From UBA5336 sp964415675 (GTDB lineage Bacteria > Pseudomonadota > Alphaproteobacteria > Caulobacterales > Hyphomonadaceae), in the NCBI GenBank assembly GCA_964415675.1, contig CAYQBG010000003.1:62001-126000 (forward strand): 64,000 nt of DNA. The letters are read 5' to 3'. The number at the start of each line of letters is the position of its first letter. Position 1 is the stretch's first letter. The position numbers and the translations under genes are program-made. Positions 1 to 8,470 of the stretch are shown piece by piece. The notes under the pieces are model-generated. The model was given only the letters and a program-made list of their open reading frames with translations, did no database searches and was not told the DNA's origin.

Positions 1-1
1 C

Positions 2-244
2 TGGCGACTTCTCAAACCGGGCGGTGTATTCATCTCCAGCACGGCCTGTGTCGGGCAGATGAACCCGCTGATCCGACTGGTGATCCCGATCATGAAACTC
101 GCCGGCAAGGCACCGGACGTGACGATTTTCCGCAATGACAGGCTCATCGCCATGGTTGAGGCACCCGGCTTCCAGATCACCGCGAACTGGCGCCCAAAAG
201 AGGGGGCGACGGTGTTCCTGATCGCCGAAAAGCCCGCAGCCTAA
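2..244 (+). CDS. class I SAM-dependent methyltransferase, C-terminal part (5' end outside window)
   Basis: The open frame enters from the left edge and ends with TAA at 242-244. It begins with the LLKPGGVFI segment that forms the strand after motif III in class I SAM methyltransferases, followed by a hydrophobic helix (LIRLVIPIM) and a last beta hairpin ending in TVFLIAEK. The SAM-binding glycine motif must lie upstream of the window, so the substrate cannot be read. The stop codon overlaps the stop of a small convergent ORF on the minus strand. Confidence 0.8.
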   Translation, partial: WRLLKPGGVFISSTACVGQMNPLIRLVIPIMKLAGKAPDVTIFRNDRLIAMVEAPGFQITANWRPKEGATVFLIAEKPAA

Positions 245-348
245 TTCACGCTAACCAGGATAATGATCAGGACCAGCGCAAAGAGTATCGATGTGGCTGC
301 GCCGATAAGTGTCTGCGGGGCAAGTCTGTCGGATTTCATCTCTTTCAT
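241..348 (-). CDS. possible 35-aa single-pass membrane peptide
   Basis: A 35-codon frame, ATG at 348 to TAG at 241, lies between the methyltransferase and the NDUFA9-like gene. The first 12 residues are charged or polar (MKEMKSDRLAPQ) and are followed by about 21 hydrophobic residues ending LIIILVSVN, as expected for one transmembrane helix with its N-terminus in the cytoplasm. It sits 62 nt downstream of the NDUFA9-like gene on the same strand and could share its transcript. No strong Shine-Dalgarno is visible, and the internal ATG at codon 4 is an alternative start. Family unknown; the hydrophobic profile is the only support. Confidence 0.4.
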   Translation of the reverse strand: MKEMKSDRLAPQTLIGAATSILFALVLIIILVSVN

Positions 349-410
349 CACGAGCCAGAGACTACCGGCCGTTCAGAATGTGTCAAATCCGTGGCAGGGG
401 TCACGCAAGG

Positions 411-1394
411 TCAGGCTTCCTGGTGAAACTCGCCATAGGCGCGGAACCGCCACAAATATCCGGGCACGATGGCTTCGATGCTTTCCAGTTCCGTGACACC
501 GAGATCGGCGAGGGTCAGGGCGTCTTCGGCGACCACATTGTCAGATTTCAGCATCTCCACCTGGTCGCCGGTGATGGGCGGAGGGCCGAAAACAGTGTGC
601 ATGGGCAGGAAAGGTGCGCGCCAGATGGCCCCGAAAGTCAGGCCCATGGGCTTGGCGATGAAGAAAGGCAGGGGTAGCTTGCCGCGCGGTCGGTCAATCG
701 TCTCGAAGATGAAATCGTAGATTTCGTTCATCGTATAGCTGCGCGGGCCGCCAAGTTCATAGGTCTTGCCGGCGGCATCCTCACGAGAGACGGCGGCCAG
801 GATCGCCTCGGCGACATTGCCGGCATAGACGGGCTGGAAACGGGTCTTGCCACCACCAATGGCCGGCAATGCCGGTGAAAAACGGGTCAGGCCGGCGAAC
901 CGGTTGAAGAACTCATCCTCCGGACCGAACACGATCGACGGCCGCAGGATCACGGCGTCGGGAAAGGCGTCACGCACGGCTTTTTCCCCCTCGGCCTTGG
1001 TGCGGGCATAGTCAGCGGCGCTCTCCTCATCGGCCCCGATGGCTGACATCTGCACGAAACGCTTCACGCCGGCCTCACGCGCCAGTTCGGCGATGTTCAG
1101 CGCGCCGCGCGACTGGGCGCCCTCGAAACTCTGCGATCCCTTCTCGAACAGGATCCCGACCAGATTGACCACGGCATCGGCACCTTCGACAGCGCGCGCG
1201 ACCGAATCGCGGTTGCGCACATTGGCCTGGACGATATCAACCCAGCCCGGCGTTCCAGCAAGGCGCACATCCTGCGCCAGATGCGGGCGGCGCACGGCAA
1301 CCCGGACACGCCAGCCCGCCTCGACCAGTTTGCGCGCAGCATACCGCCCGATGAAACCCGAGCCGCCAAACAGTGTCACGAGGCCTTTCGACAT
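411..1394 (-). CDS. complex I NDUFA9-subunit-family / atypical SDR NAD(P)-binding protein
   Basis: 327 aa. An N-terminal Rossmann motif (TLFGGSGFIGRY, about residues 7-18) starts an extended SDR-like fold with a YARTK segment in place of the classical YxxxK site, as in the NDUFA9/39-kDa family. In mitochondria this protein is an accessory subunit of NADH:quinone oxidoreductase that binds NADPH; alphaproteobacteria carry stand-alone homologues away from the nuo operon, as here. The C-terminal half holds the family's proline-rich segment (LPLPFFIAKPMG). No nuo genes are in the window. A role in complex I assembly or stability is inferred only from the family. Confidence 0.85.
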   Translation of the reverse strand: MSKGLVTLFGGSGFIGRYAARKLVEAGWRVRVAVRRPHLAQDVRLAGTPGWVDIVQANVRNRDSVARAVEGADAVVNLVGILFEKGSQSFEGAQSRGALNIAELAREAGVKRFVQMSAIGADEESAADYARTKAEGEKAVRDAFPDAVILRPSIVFGPEDEFFNRFAGLTRFSPALPAIGGGKTRFQPVYAGNVAEAILAAVSREDAAGKTYELGGPRSYTMNEIYDFIFETIDRPRGKLPLPFFIAKPMGLTFGAIWRAPFLPMHTVFGPPPITGDQVEMLKSDNVVAEDALTLADLGVTELESIEAIVPGYLWRFRAYGEFHQEA

Positions 1395-1498
1395 GGGAGA
1401 TGTCCACTTGCGTGCTAGAATTCTGTGAGTTCCGAAGCCTTGCCTTTCAGCATGACAGCGCGCGATTGTCCATGCGGCGCGTTGGGCCGCGAGCCCTA

Positions 1499-2440
1499 CT
1501 ATATCTGGAAGACGCGGGTGGGCCGGAACTGGCCGGCGCGCACCTCGCCCATGGCCACGGCCCTGTCGCCATCCATCGCGAGCGCCAGGCGGTCTTCGCG
1601 GGCCGAGCGCACATCAGCGCGCCAGTTCTCCATCGCATGGGGGAGGAGTTTGACGGTCCGGCCCTGGCGGATGGCGCCCGCGTCCCCCGGCGCGAGATCG
1701 ACCGGCGGGACATCCTCCAGCGCCGCTTCGAGTGGCAACAGGGCCTGATCGCGCGCCTGCGGGCCGTCCATCTCTTCGAGCGCGTCCGGCGTGACGGCAT
1801 TATCCAGCGTGAACTGTCCGACACGGGTGCGGCGCAGCGCACTGATATGGCCCTCGCAGCCCAGATCGAAGGCAAGGTCGCGGGCCAGCGCGCGGACATA
1901 AAACCCCTTGCCGGATGTCACATGAATTGTGGTGTGGTCACTGTCCGGCATCTGCGTCACTTCGGCCGAATGCACCATGACCGGCCGGGCCTGAAGCTCG
2001 AAATCCTCGCCCTCACGGGCAAGGTCATAGGCGCGCTCGCCATTCACCTTGATGGCCGAATATTTGGGCGGCACCTGTTCGATCTCGCCGACAAAGTCTT
2101 CCAGGGCCGATTCTATCGCCTCCTGGCTGGGCCGCGCCCCGGACCGGGCGATCACTTCGCCTTCACGGTCCTGAGTATCGGTGGACGCGCCCCATTCGAC
2201 GGTAAAGACATATTCCTTTTCCGCATCCATCGCCCACTGGCTGGTCTTGGTCGCTTCGCCGAAGGCGATGGGCAGGATGCCGGAGGCGAGAGGGTCGAGT
2301 GTGCCGCCATGACCGGCCTTCTGCGCATTCAGGAGCCGCTTGCACAGGCCGACCGCCTGGGTCGAGGTCATGTCGATGGGCTTGTCGAGGGCGAGCCAGC
2401 CATGAACGGGCTCTCCCTTCCGGTTTTTCTTTCGGGCCAT
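1499..2440 (-). CDS. truB: tRNA pseudouridine(55) synthase TruB
   Basis: 313 aa from the chosen ATG at 2440, which follows an AGAGA-type ribosome site and gives the usual TruB N-terminus (GWLALDKPIDMTS). The frame is open 52 codons further upstream, but that extension is low-complexity and unlike TruB. The catalytic aspartate is D49 in GGTLDPLASG, and KYSAIKVNGERAY and GFYVRALARDL are further TruB signatures. The enzyme makes pseudouridine 55 in the T-loop of most tRNAs. It is transcribed divergently from the RimB-RimK gene across 258 nt. In many proteobacteria truB sits with rbfA and rpsO; here it does not. Confidence 0.95.
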   Translation of the reverse strand: MARKKNRKGEPVHGWLALDKPIDMTSTQAVGLCKRLLNAQKAGHGGTLDPLASGILPIAFGEATKTSQWAMDAEKEYVFTVEWGASTDTQDREGEVIARSGARPSQEAIESALEDFVGEIEQVPPKYSAIKVNGERAYDLAREGEDFELQARPVMVHSAEVTQMPDSDHTTIHVTSGKGFYVRALARDLAFDLGCEGHISALRRTRVGQFTLDNAVTPDALEEMDGPQARDQALLPLEAALEDVPPVDLAPGDAGAIRQGRTVKLLPHAMENWRADVRSAREDRLALAMDGDRAVAMGEVRAGQFRPTRVFQI

Positions 2441-2698
2441 GAAGTCTCTGTCGGTCAGTCGGCGCTGGGACGGTTCGAACGCAGCCAGGGCGGGTGGAAA
2501 GCTTGCCATGACATGATAAGCCATTGGCCGGCGGCGTATGACAGACTGCAACGGATCGGACAAGCCTCGCGCAGGCGCCCGGAGCGCCCGCAGCATGGCG
2601 GCGATTTCAGGAAGGGCGCCGCGAAGGCGCCAGCCAACGCTCGCCGGGACGCGCGAATGGCGCTAAGGCCCGCGCAGACTTGCAAGGAGTTTCAGACC

Positions 2699-4105
2699 AT
2701 GGCCGACACCCCACCCTTTACGCTCGGCTGGGAGGAATGGCTGGCTCTTCCGGGGCTGGGGCTTCCTGCCATCAAGGCCAAGGTCGATACCGGCGCACGC
2801 ACATCGGCGCTGCATGCCGAAGCCATCGAGCCGTTCGGGCGCGCCGACAAGCCACAGGTACGCTTCCTCATGCGGCCCAATCCCGACGATCCGTCGATTG
2901 AGGTGACCTGTTCGGCAAAGGTGGTCGACCGTCGCAATGTCACCAGTTCTAACGGGGAAAGCGAGCTTCGTTATGTGATCTCGACCGATATCGAGATGGG
3001 CGGGCGGAGCTGGCCGGTGGAACTGACGCTGACCGATCGCGGATCCATGTCCTACCGGATGCTCCTGGGGCGCACCTCGATTGAAGAAGACATGATTGTC
3101 TCGCCCGCGCTGTCCTTTGCGCAGCCCGAACTCGATTACAGCGTCTATGGGCGGATGCCGCGCTGGCGCCCGGTCAAGCGGCCCCTGCGCATCGCGCTCC
3201 TGACACGTGAACCGGACAACTACTCCTCGCGCCGCCTGATCGAAGTCGGCGAGGCGCGCGGGCATGTGGTGGAGGCGATCAATACGAGCCGTTGCTATAT
3301 GAAAATCGACAGTTTCAGCCCGCAGGTCCATTATGACGGGCGCTCGCTGGAGCGGTATGATGCCGTGATCCCACGGATCGGTGCATCAATGACCAGCTAT
3401 GGCATGGCGGTGCTGCGTCAGTTCGAGATGACAGGCGCGCATTGCCTGAATTCAGCCGAATCCATAGGCGCCTCGCGCGACAAGCTGCTCGCCCATCAGC
3501 GCCTGGCCAGTGCCGGAATCAATATGCCCGTCACCGCCTTCGCGCACAGCCCCAAGGACAACAAGGATATTGTAAGCCTGGCCGGCGAGGCGCCAGTCGT
3601 CCTGAAACTCCTGCAATCGACTCAGGGGCGCGGCGTCGTGCTGGCCGAAACCCGAAAGGCCGCGGAAAGCCTTGTGGATGCTTTCCGCAATCTCGATGCG
3701 AATTTCCTCGTGCAAAGCTTCATCAAGGAAGCGGGCGGGGCCGATGTGCGGTGCCTCGTGATTGGCGGCAAATGTGTCGGCGCGATCAAACGCCAGGCGC
3801 AGGACGGGGAGTTCCGCTCCAACCTTCATCGTGGCGGGGTCGCCAGGCGGGTGCGCCTTTCAGCCGAGGAACGCCGCATCGCGGTGCGCGCTGCGCGCTG
3901 TCTCGGCCTCTCTTTCGCCGGGGTGGACCTGCTGCAGACGGCGAATGGACCCGCGGTCCTCGAGGTGAATTCCTCTCCGGGACTTGAAGGCATTGAAACC
4001 GCGACCGGCCGCGACATTGCCAGCTCGGTCTATGAGCATCTCGAAGGCCGTATCCGGCCATTGTCGCGTGTGCGCGAGAAGTCGAAACGCGTCAGCGCGA
4101 GCTGA
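2699..4105 (+). CDS. rimK: RimB-RimK fusion: retropepsin-like ATP-dependent zinc protease domain + ATP-grasp glutamate ligase
   Basis: 468 aa from the ATG at 2699, which has AAGGAG at 2684-2689; the frame is open far upstream but only as antisense to truB. Residues 1-150 are a RimB/DUF785 retropepsin-like domain with the active-site-type motif VDTGARTS (D30) and the second motif MLLGRTSIEED. Residues about 162-455 are a RimK ATP-grasp ligase: pre-ATP-grasp start RIALLTREPDNYSS, VVLKLLQSTQGRGV, QSFIKEAGGADVR and the Mg-binding VLEVNSSPGLEGIE. RimK adds C-terminal glutamates to ribosomal protein S6; RimB modulates this in Pseudomonas, where the two are separate genes. The last 14 nt overlap the convergent MFS gene. 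Confidence 0.88.
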   Translation: MADTPPFTLGWEEWLALPGLGLPAIKAKVDTGARTSALHAEAIEPFGRADKPQVRFLMRPNPDDPSIEVTCSAKVVDRRNVTSSNGESELRYVISTDIEMGGRSWPVELTLTDRGSMSYRMLLGRTSIEEDMIVSPALSFAQPELDYSVYGRMPRWRPVKRPLRIALLTREPDNYSSRRLIEVGEARGHVVEAINTSRCYMKIDSFSPQVHYDGRSLERYDAVIPRIGASMTSYGMAVLRQFEMTGAHCLNSAESIGASRDKLLAHQRLASAGINMPVTAFAHSPKDNKDIVSLAGEAPVVLKLLQSTQGRGVVLAETRKAAESLVDAFRNLDANFLVQSFIKEAGGADVRCLVIGGKCVGAIKRQAQDGEFRSNLHRGGVARRVRLSAEERRIAVRAARCLGLSFAGVDLLQTANGPAVLEVNSSPGLEGIETATGRDIASSVYEHLEGRIRPLSRVREKSKRVSAS

Positions 4106-5351
4106 ACAGACGTCCCCGCTCGGTGACCAGAACAATGGCGAGCGAAACCAAACCGAGAACGGCAAAGCCTGTCATCACAGGGATGACCGACCCGTCATAG
4201 CGCGAGCCGATCAGCCATCCGATCAGGCTTGAGACGGTTGTCGTCGCAAAGCCCTGCGCGGCACTGGCCGTTCCGGCAATCCGGCCGAGCGGTTCCATGG
4301 CCAGTGCGTTGAAATTCGAGCCGATCAGGCCGAAACAGGCGAAAATCAGCGTGAACAGGGGATAGAAGATCCAGAATTTCTCGCCGAACAGGTTCAGGGC
4401 GGCGACCATCAGGAAAGACAGGAGGCAGAACCCGATCAGCGCGCCATGGCTTATCCGGCGCATGCCGAACCGCTCGACCAGCCTGGAATTGGTGAAATTT
4501 GCCGCCGACAGCATCAGCGCAACACCGGCAAACCAGAGCACAAACGTCTCCCCGGTCTTAAAAACTTCCGTATAAATCTGCTCGGCCGTGCCAATAAAGG
4601 CGAAAAGTGCCCCGAAGATCACCCCTGACGCGGCGACATAGCCGAATGTCACTGGCGTGCGGATCACTTCAGAATAGTCATTGACAACCGAGCGGATATT
4701 CAGGGGCGTGCGACGCTCCGGCGGCCGGGTCTCTTTCAGACGGAAATAGGTCCAGGCAAGCATCCCTGCACCTGCCAATGCAAGAATGCCGAACGTCCAC
4801 TCCCAGGGCGCCACGAACAGAACCAGCTGGCCGATGGACGGCGCCAGGATCGGCACAATCATGAAGATTGTCATCACCAGCGACATGATCCGCGCCATGC
4901 CGCGGCCCATGAAGGCGTCGCGCACAATCCCGACGGCCACGACGCGGCAGCCAGACGCGAAGACACCTTGCGCAAACCGCATGGCAAGCAACATGCCGAA
5001 CCCGGTGGCAAAAGAGCAGAGAAGTCCGGTGATCGTATAGCCTACCAGGGCCACGAAAAGCACCGGACGGCGACCATACCTGTCAGACAGCGGGCCATAG
5101 GCGAGCTGTGGTACGCCGAAACCAAGAATATAGGCATAGATCACCAGCTGCTGGTCATTGCCGCTCGCGCCAAGCTCGGCGGCGATATCGTCAAGCGCCG
5201 GCAGCATCACATCGATCGCCAGCGCATTCAGCGCCATCAGGGCCGCGATCATCGCCACGAATTCGCCCGTGCCGATTGGCAGGCGCACCGGTGGCGGCTG
5301 GCTCGTTTGCGGGGGCAGTGCGGCTGTACCTTCGGCCAAAGAGGCCTCCAT
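4092..5351 (-). CDS. Bcr/CflA-family multidrug efflux MFS transporter
   Basis: 419 aa with 12 predicted transmembrane segments. The loop 2-3 motif GPLSDRYGRRPVLF, the first-helix aspartate segment ALAIDVMLPALDDIA and the DHA1 motif in TMS5 (MIVPILAPSIGQ) match the Bcr/CflA subfamily of drug:proton antiporters in the inner membrane. A 30-residue proline/glutamine-rich cytoplasmic leader precedes TMS1. It lies on the same strand as the Nudix gene upstream (60 nt gap), and its 3' end overlaps the rimK gene by 14 nt. The substrate cannot be deduced. Confidence 0.9.
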   Translation of the reverse strand: MEASLAEGTAALPPQTSQPPPVRLPIGTGEFVAMIAALMALNALAIDVMLPALDDIAAELGASGNDQQLVIYAYILGFGVPQLAYGPLSDRYGRRPVLFVALVGYTITGLLCSFATGFGMLLAMRFAQGVFASGCRVVAVGIVRDAFMGRGMARIMSLVMTIFMIVPILAPSIGQLVLFVAPWEWTFGILALAGAGMLAWTYFRLKETRPPERRTPLNIRSVVNDYSEVIRTPVTFGYVAASGVIFGALFAFIGTAEQIYTEVFKTGETFVLWFAGVALMLSAANFTNSRLVERFGMRRISHGALIGFCLLSFLMVAALNLFGEKFWIFYPLFTLIFACFGLIGSNFNALAMEPLGRIAGTASAAQGFATTTVSSLIGWLIGSRYDGSVIPVMTGFAVLGLVSLAIVLVTERGRLFSSR

Positions 5352-5411
5352 GGAGTTTTATCGGGCCGGTTTGCGCCTGCGCGCGGGCCATGGCAAGCGC
5401 AGCACGGTCTT

Positions 5412-6008
5412 TCAGCTGCGGAGTATGAGTTCGCTCACCGGCGCCGGAAGTTCGCCGCGCCGCGCTCGCTGCTCCGCTGTCAGCACCATGACGAGGGTGA
5501 GACTGTCGGTAATCCTGCCATCCAGGCAAAGGGCGAGCAGCTCTGCGAAACTGACATATCGGATCGCAAACTCCTCGCTCGGCTCGGGCGCCGCGCTGCC
5601 GGGTTTCAGATCCCAGGCGAGGAAGCAGACGGCTTGCTCGTCGGTCACGGAATTGGACACATCGAACCGTGCAAGCTCGCGCCATTCGCCGGCCGTGTAA
5701 CCTGTCTCCTCGGAAAGCTCGCGCCTCGCGGCCGCGATTGGCGCTTCATCAAGCGGTCCGCCCCCCTCCGGCAGTTCCCAACTATAGGTATCGAGCGGGA
5801 AACGGTGCTGGCCAACCAGGGGGATCTGCCCGTCATCGCGGATCGGGAGGATACCGACGGCGCGGTTCTTGAAACCCACCACGCCGTAAACACCCGGCGC
5901 GCCGCTGGGATGGATTACCTCATGATGGGTGACACGGATCCAGGGATTGTCACAAGTGGTCTGCGCCGAAATGACCTGCCAGGGACCGATCCGCCGGGGC
6001 TCGGACAC
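5412..6008 (-). CDS. Nudix hydrolase, ADP-ribose pyrophosphatase-like
   Basis: 198 aa with a complete Nudix box (Gx5Ex7REUxEExGU) read as GGGPLDE...RRELSEETGY around residues 80-102. The preceding WELPEGG is typical of the ADP-ribose / nucleoside-diphosphate-sugar group. The start is GTG at 6008, eight bases after the rpmB stop codon, with no strong Shine-Dalgarno, so translation is probably coupled to rpmB. No other start exists in the first third of the protein. Cytoplasmic housecleaning of ADP-ribose-type metabolites is the family role; the substrate is inferred. Confidence 0.85.
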   Translation of the reverse strand: MSEPRRIGPWQVISAQTTCDNPWIRVTHHEVIHPSGAPGVYGVVGFKNRAVGILPIRDDGQIPLVGQHRFPLDTYSWELPEGGGPLDEAPIAAARRELSEETGYTAGEWRELARFDVSNSVTDEQAVCFLAWDLKPGSAAPEPSEEFAIRYVSFAELLALCLDGRITDSLTLVMVLTAEQRARRGELPAPVSELILRS

Positions 6009-6016
6009 TTACACGA

Positions 6017-6307
6017 TCAGGCCGCTTCAGCGGCTTTCTTTTCCAGCTCACGCTTGAGCTTGCGAGCCCGGTCGGACAGCTGGTCCGGCTTGGCCTGCGC
6101 CAGGAACGCGTCGAGGCCGCCAAGCTTGTCGACCGTACGCAGCGTACGCGCGGCGATCCGCAGACGTACAGAGCGGGCGAGCGCTTCCGAAAGGAGCGTG
6201 ACCTGGACGAGGTTCGGTTCGAACCGGCGCTTGGTCTTGCGCTGGGAGTGGCTGACATTGTTGCCGACCATCGGCTTGAGGCCGGAAAGTTCACATTGGC
6301 GCGACAT
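6017..6307 (-). CDS. rpmB: 50S ribosomal protein L28
   Basis: 96 aa starting MSRQCELSG, with the L28 signatures GNNVSHSQRKTKRRFEPN and a basic middle region (SVRLRIAARTLRTVDKLGG). Alphaproteobacterial L28 has this extended length and a Lys/Ala-rich tail. Unlike gammaproteobacteria, rpmB is not next to rpmG here; a Nudix hydrolase follows directly. The 213-nt space to the divergent DUF3108 gene must hold the promoters of both genes. Confidence 0.97.
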   Translation of the reverse strand: MSRQCELSGLKPMVGNNVSHSQRKTKRRFEPNLVQVTLLSEALARSVRLRIAARTLRTVDKLGGLDAFLAQAKPDQLSDRARKLKRELEKKAAEAA

Positions 6308-6520
6308 GGGCAGGCCCCGTCATCTGGATGCAGGTTCATGGAATTCGGAAGCGCGGTGAATAAGGTGGGACGCGGGCCCCGTCAAGCCGCCTGTCGGGGA
6401 GTCTGACTGTTTTTTCAGTGTCAATCAGGGCCAAACCGGGGCAGTCTCATTCAGCCTGCATTGAATTTGGGGCCGGTAGAAGGCAGACACACATAGGCTT
6501 CCTCAGGAGGACTGGCCCAG

Positions 6521-7411
6521 ATGAGACCCTCGCTGATTGCAGTGGCCCTGGCCGCTTTCGCGCTTGCCGCACCCGTGTCCGGCGACACCGCGCCGGTGCG
6601 CACAGATACGCCGCTGACCCTTGTGCGTGACGGCCAGCCGATGAAGCTGACCTACCAGCTCAAGGCTTCGGCCTGGGCGATCATCCTGCCGATCACGGGC
6701 AAGGCGACCTTCCATGTCGATCTTGAACCGGACACTTACCGGATCACATCGAAGGTCAAGACCACCGGTCTGGCTGACCTTCTGGTCAATTATGATCTGA
6801 GCCTGTCGGCCACCGGCTATGTGCGCGACGACCGGCTCGACAGCTATGCCTTCGTCTCCCAGAATCGCGACGGCAAGAAGAACCGCCGCGTGGAACTCAC
6901 CTATGGCGAGAGCGATGTCGACATGACGGTGCGCCCGGTATTCGGCGATCTCGGCCATCCCCCAGCCACACCCGAGCAGAAACTGGACGCGCTGGACCCG
7001 ATCACGGCGCTGATCAATTTCGGGCTTACACCGCGCGAACCAGGCGGCAATCCCTGCGGAGGGCCGATCAAGGTGTTTGACGGGCGCCAGCTGTCCCACC
7101 TCCACCTGAAATATGCCGGCATGAAAGAGGTCCGCTCGGACGCCTGGCGCGGCGAAGCGATCGAGTGCCATGTCCGGCTCGACAAGGTGGCTGGCTATGA
7201 TGAAGGCGAGACGGATGAACAGCAGAACCTGTCGGGCATCGACGGGCCGCTGCGCATGTGGCTCGCGCCGCTCGGCAATGGCGCGACGATCCCGGTGCGG
7301 ATTGAGGCTGACAGCGAGGATATCGGCAAGGTCACGCTACAGGCCTCACAGCTGAAATTCGAACCGGTCGTGCGCGAAGAGGCCGCGGCAATTGGCAATC
7401 GCGGCGGCTGA
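6521..7411 (+). CDS. DUF3108 domain-containing periplasmic protein
   Basis: 296 aa with a Sec signal peptide (MRPSLIAVALAAFALAAPVSG) and a strong ribosome site AGGAGG at 6505-6510. The mature part is a single DUF3108 domain with its usual pattern: LTYQLKAS, a long beta-rich stretch, and a late Pro/Ala segment. The CGGPIKVFDGRQLSHLHL segment around residues 184-201 is characteristic of the alphaproteobacterial version. DUF3108 proteins are secreted, have a lipocalin-like beta-barrel prediction and no assigned function. The 228 nt that follow, up to the convergent CAP gene, contain no gene or clear terminator. Confidence 0.85.
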   Translation: MRPSLIAVALAAFALAAPVSGDTAPVRTDTPLTLVRDGQPMKLTYQLKASAWAIILPITGKATFHVDLEPDTYRITSKVKTTGLADLLVNYDLSLSATGYVRDDRLDSYAFVSQNRDGKKNRRVELTYGESDVDMTVRPVFGDLGHPPATPEQKLDALDPITALINFGLTPREPGGNPCGGPIKVFDGRQLSHLHLKYAGMKEVRSDAWRGEAIECHVRLDKVAGYDEGETDEQQNLSGIDGPLRMWLAPLGNGATIPVRIEADSEDIGKVTLQASQLKFEPVVREEAAAIGNRGG

Positions 7412-7639
7412 GCGGGCTTGGACTTGCCTTGGAATGCGCCAGCCATCTGGTCGTTGTTATCGATCTACACTGCGCGGGAACGTATGTCCCGAGACAGGAC
7501 CTTCCATCCAAGGCGAGTTCTGGTGCGATAGATCAACAACCATGGGACGGGACCAAAGTCGGCGAGCCGATTCACGCGGGCGAATAAATGGTGGGCACCA
7601 CGATGACTGGGGCACTCGATATCATTTTCATTAATGTGT

Positions 7640-8470
7640 TCAGCCATCGCGTTGGGGATCAATCTCCACAAGCGGACCGCTGAGATAGATGAACTGATAT
7701 CCCCCGCCGGCGGTGTCGCCTTCGCCGCGCACGAGGAGGCGGGCCTCGCCGCGATGGGCGCCGGCCGCTGCCCCTTCCAGCGTCTGCCCGCCATGGGCCT
7801 GCAGCGCCGGGCGACGAAAGCGCCAGTCCTCCAGGCTCAGCTGAAGCGCGGCCAGTTGCGCCCAGTTCGCCTGAACGGGAATGTCGGTGTCGAAACGGCC
7901 TGCCTCACTGACAAAGACGAGCGTGACCACGAACTGGTCATGGATCCGGGCCACGCCGATGCCGGCATGGGTGATGTCGCGCGCAAGCGTGTTGGTGCGG
8001 TGGCCCGGGCTCGCCATCAGGCCATTGTGAAGCATTTCGGCCACTTCGCGCGGATCATAGTCGCCACCAGCATAGGCCACATTCTCGCGCGCGGAACTGT
8101 AGACAAGCCGCCGGTCCAGCGCGGCGATCCGGTCACTGAGATTGCGTCCGCCAGCTCCGTCATGGCCATAAGTCCCGTTCCAGACCTGGTCGAGACTGTG
8201 AAACCGCGCCGGGACGCGCAGGCCTTCGCTCGGCAATAGAGGCGCAAGTCCGCGCGTGGTGCGCTCGCCATTCACCCGTTCCAGAAACTCGGCCTCGGCC
8301 TTTTCATCGAAACGCGCCAGCGCGGGCGGGCGCGCCAGGCAGTCCGTGGCCAGATCAACATAAGCCGCGAGGGCTGCCGGCCGCGCGCCGGGTGAGAGGT
8401 CACAGGCGCGCGCCTGCGGTGCAATCATCACCATCCACGCCAGCGCCGCCATCATGGCCCGCGCGATCAT
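7640..8470 (-). CDS. secreted CAP (SCP/PR-1) domain protein
   Basis: 276 aa with a signal peptide ending near APQARAC. The CAP domain (about residues 60-190) shows the conserved order VNGERTTRGLAPL, RFHSLDQ, GHDG, ARENVAYAG, and NGLMASPGHRTNTL followed by HAGIGVA, including both cavity histidines and the glutamate in ENVA. The last 85 residues are a beta-rich tail of unknown kind. Its ATG overlaps the uridine kinase stop codon (ATGA), so the two genes are translationally coupled. Bacterial CAP proteins are extracytoplasmic, and most have no known role. Confidence 0.85.
   Translation of the reverse strand: MIARAMMAALAWMVMIAPQARACDLSPGARPAALAAYVDLATDCLARPPALARFDEKAEAEFLERVNGERTTRGLAPLLPSEGLRVPARFHSLDQVWNGTYGHDGAGGRNLSDRIAALDRRLVYSSARENVAYAGGDYDPREVAEMLHNGLMASPGHRTNTLARDITHAGIGVARIHDQFVVTLVFVSEAGRFDTDIPVQANWAQLAALQLSLEDWRFRRPALQAHGGQTLEGAAAGAHRGEARLLVRGEGDTAGGGYQFIYLSGPLVEIDPQRDG

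Noticed and set aside
1373..2698. 442-codon upstream extension of the RimB-RimK frame
   Set aside because: It is antisense to truB, is Arg/His/Gly-rich without domain features, and a good ribosome site plus RimB start occurs at 2699.
4968..6359. 463-codon plus-strand ORF
   Set aside because: It lies antisense to the MFS, Nudix and rpmB genes, all clearly recognised; composition is that of a GC-rich shadow frame.
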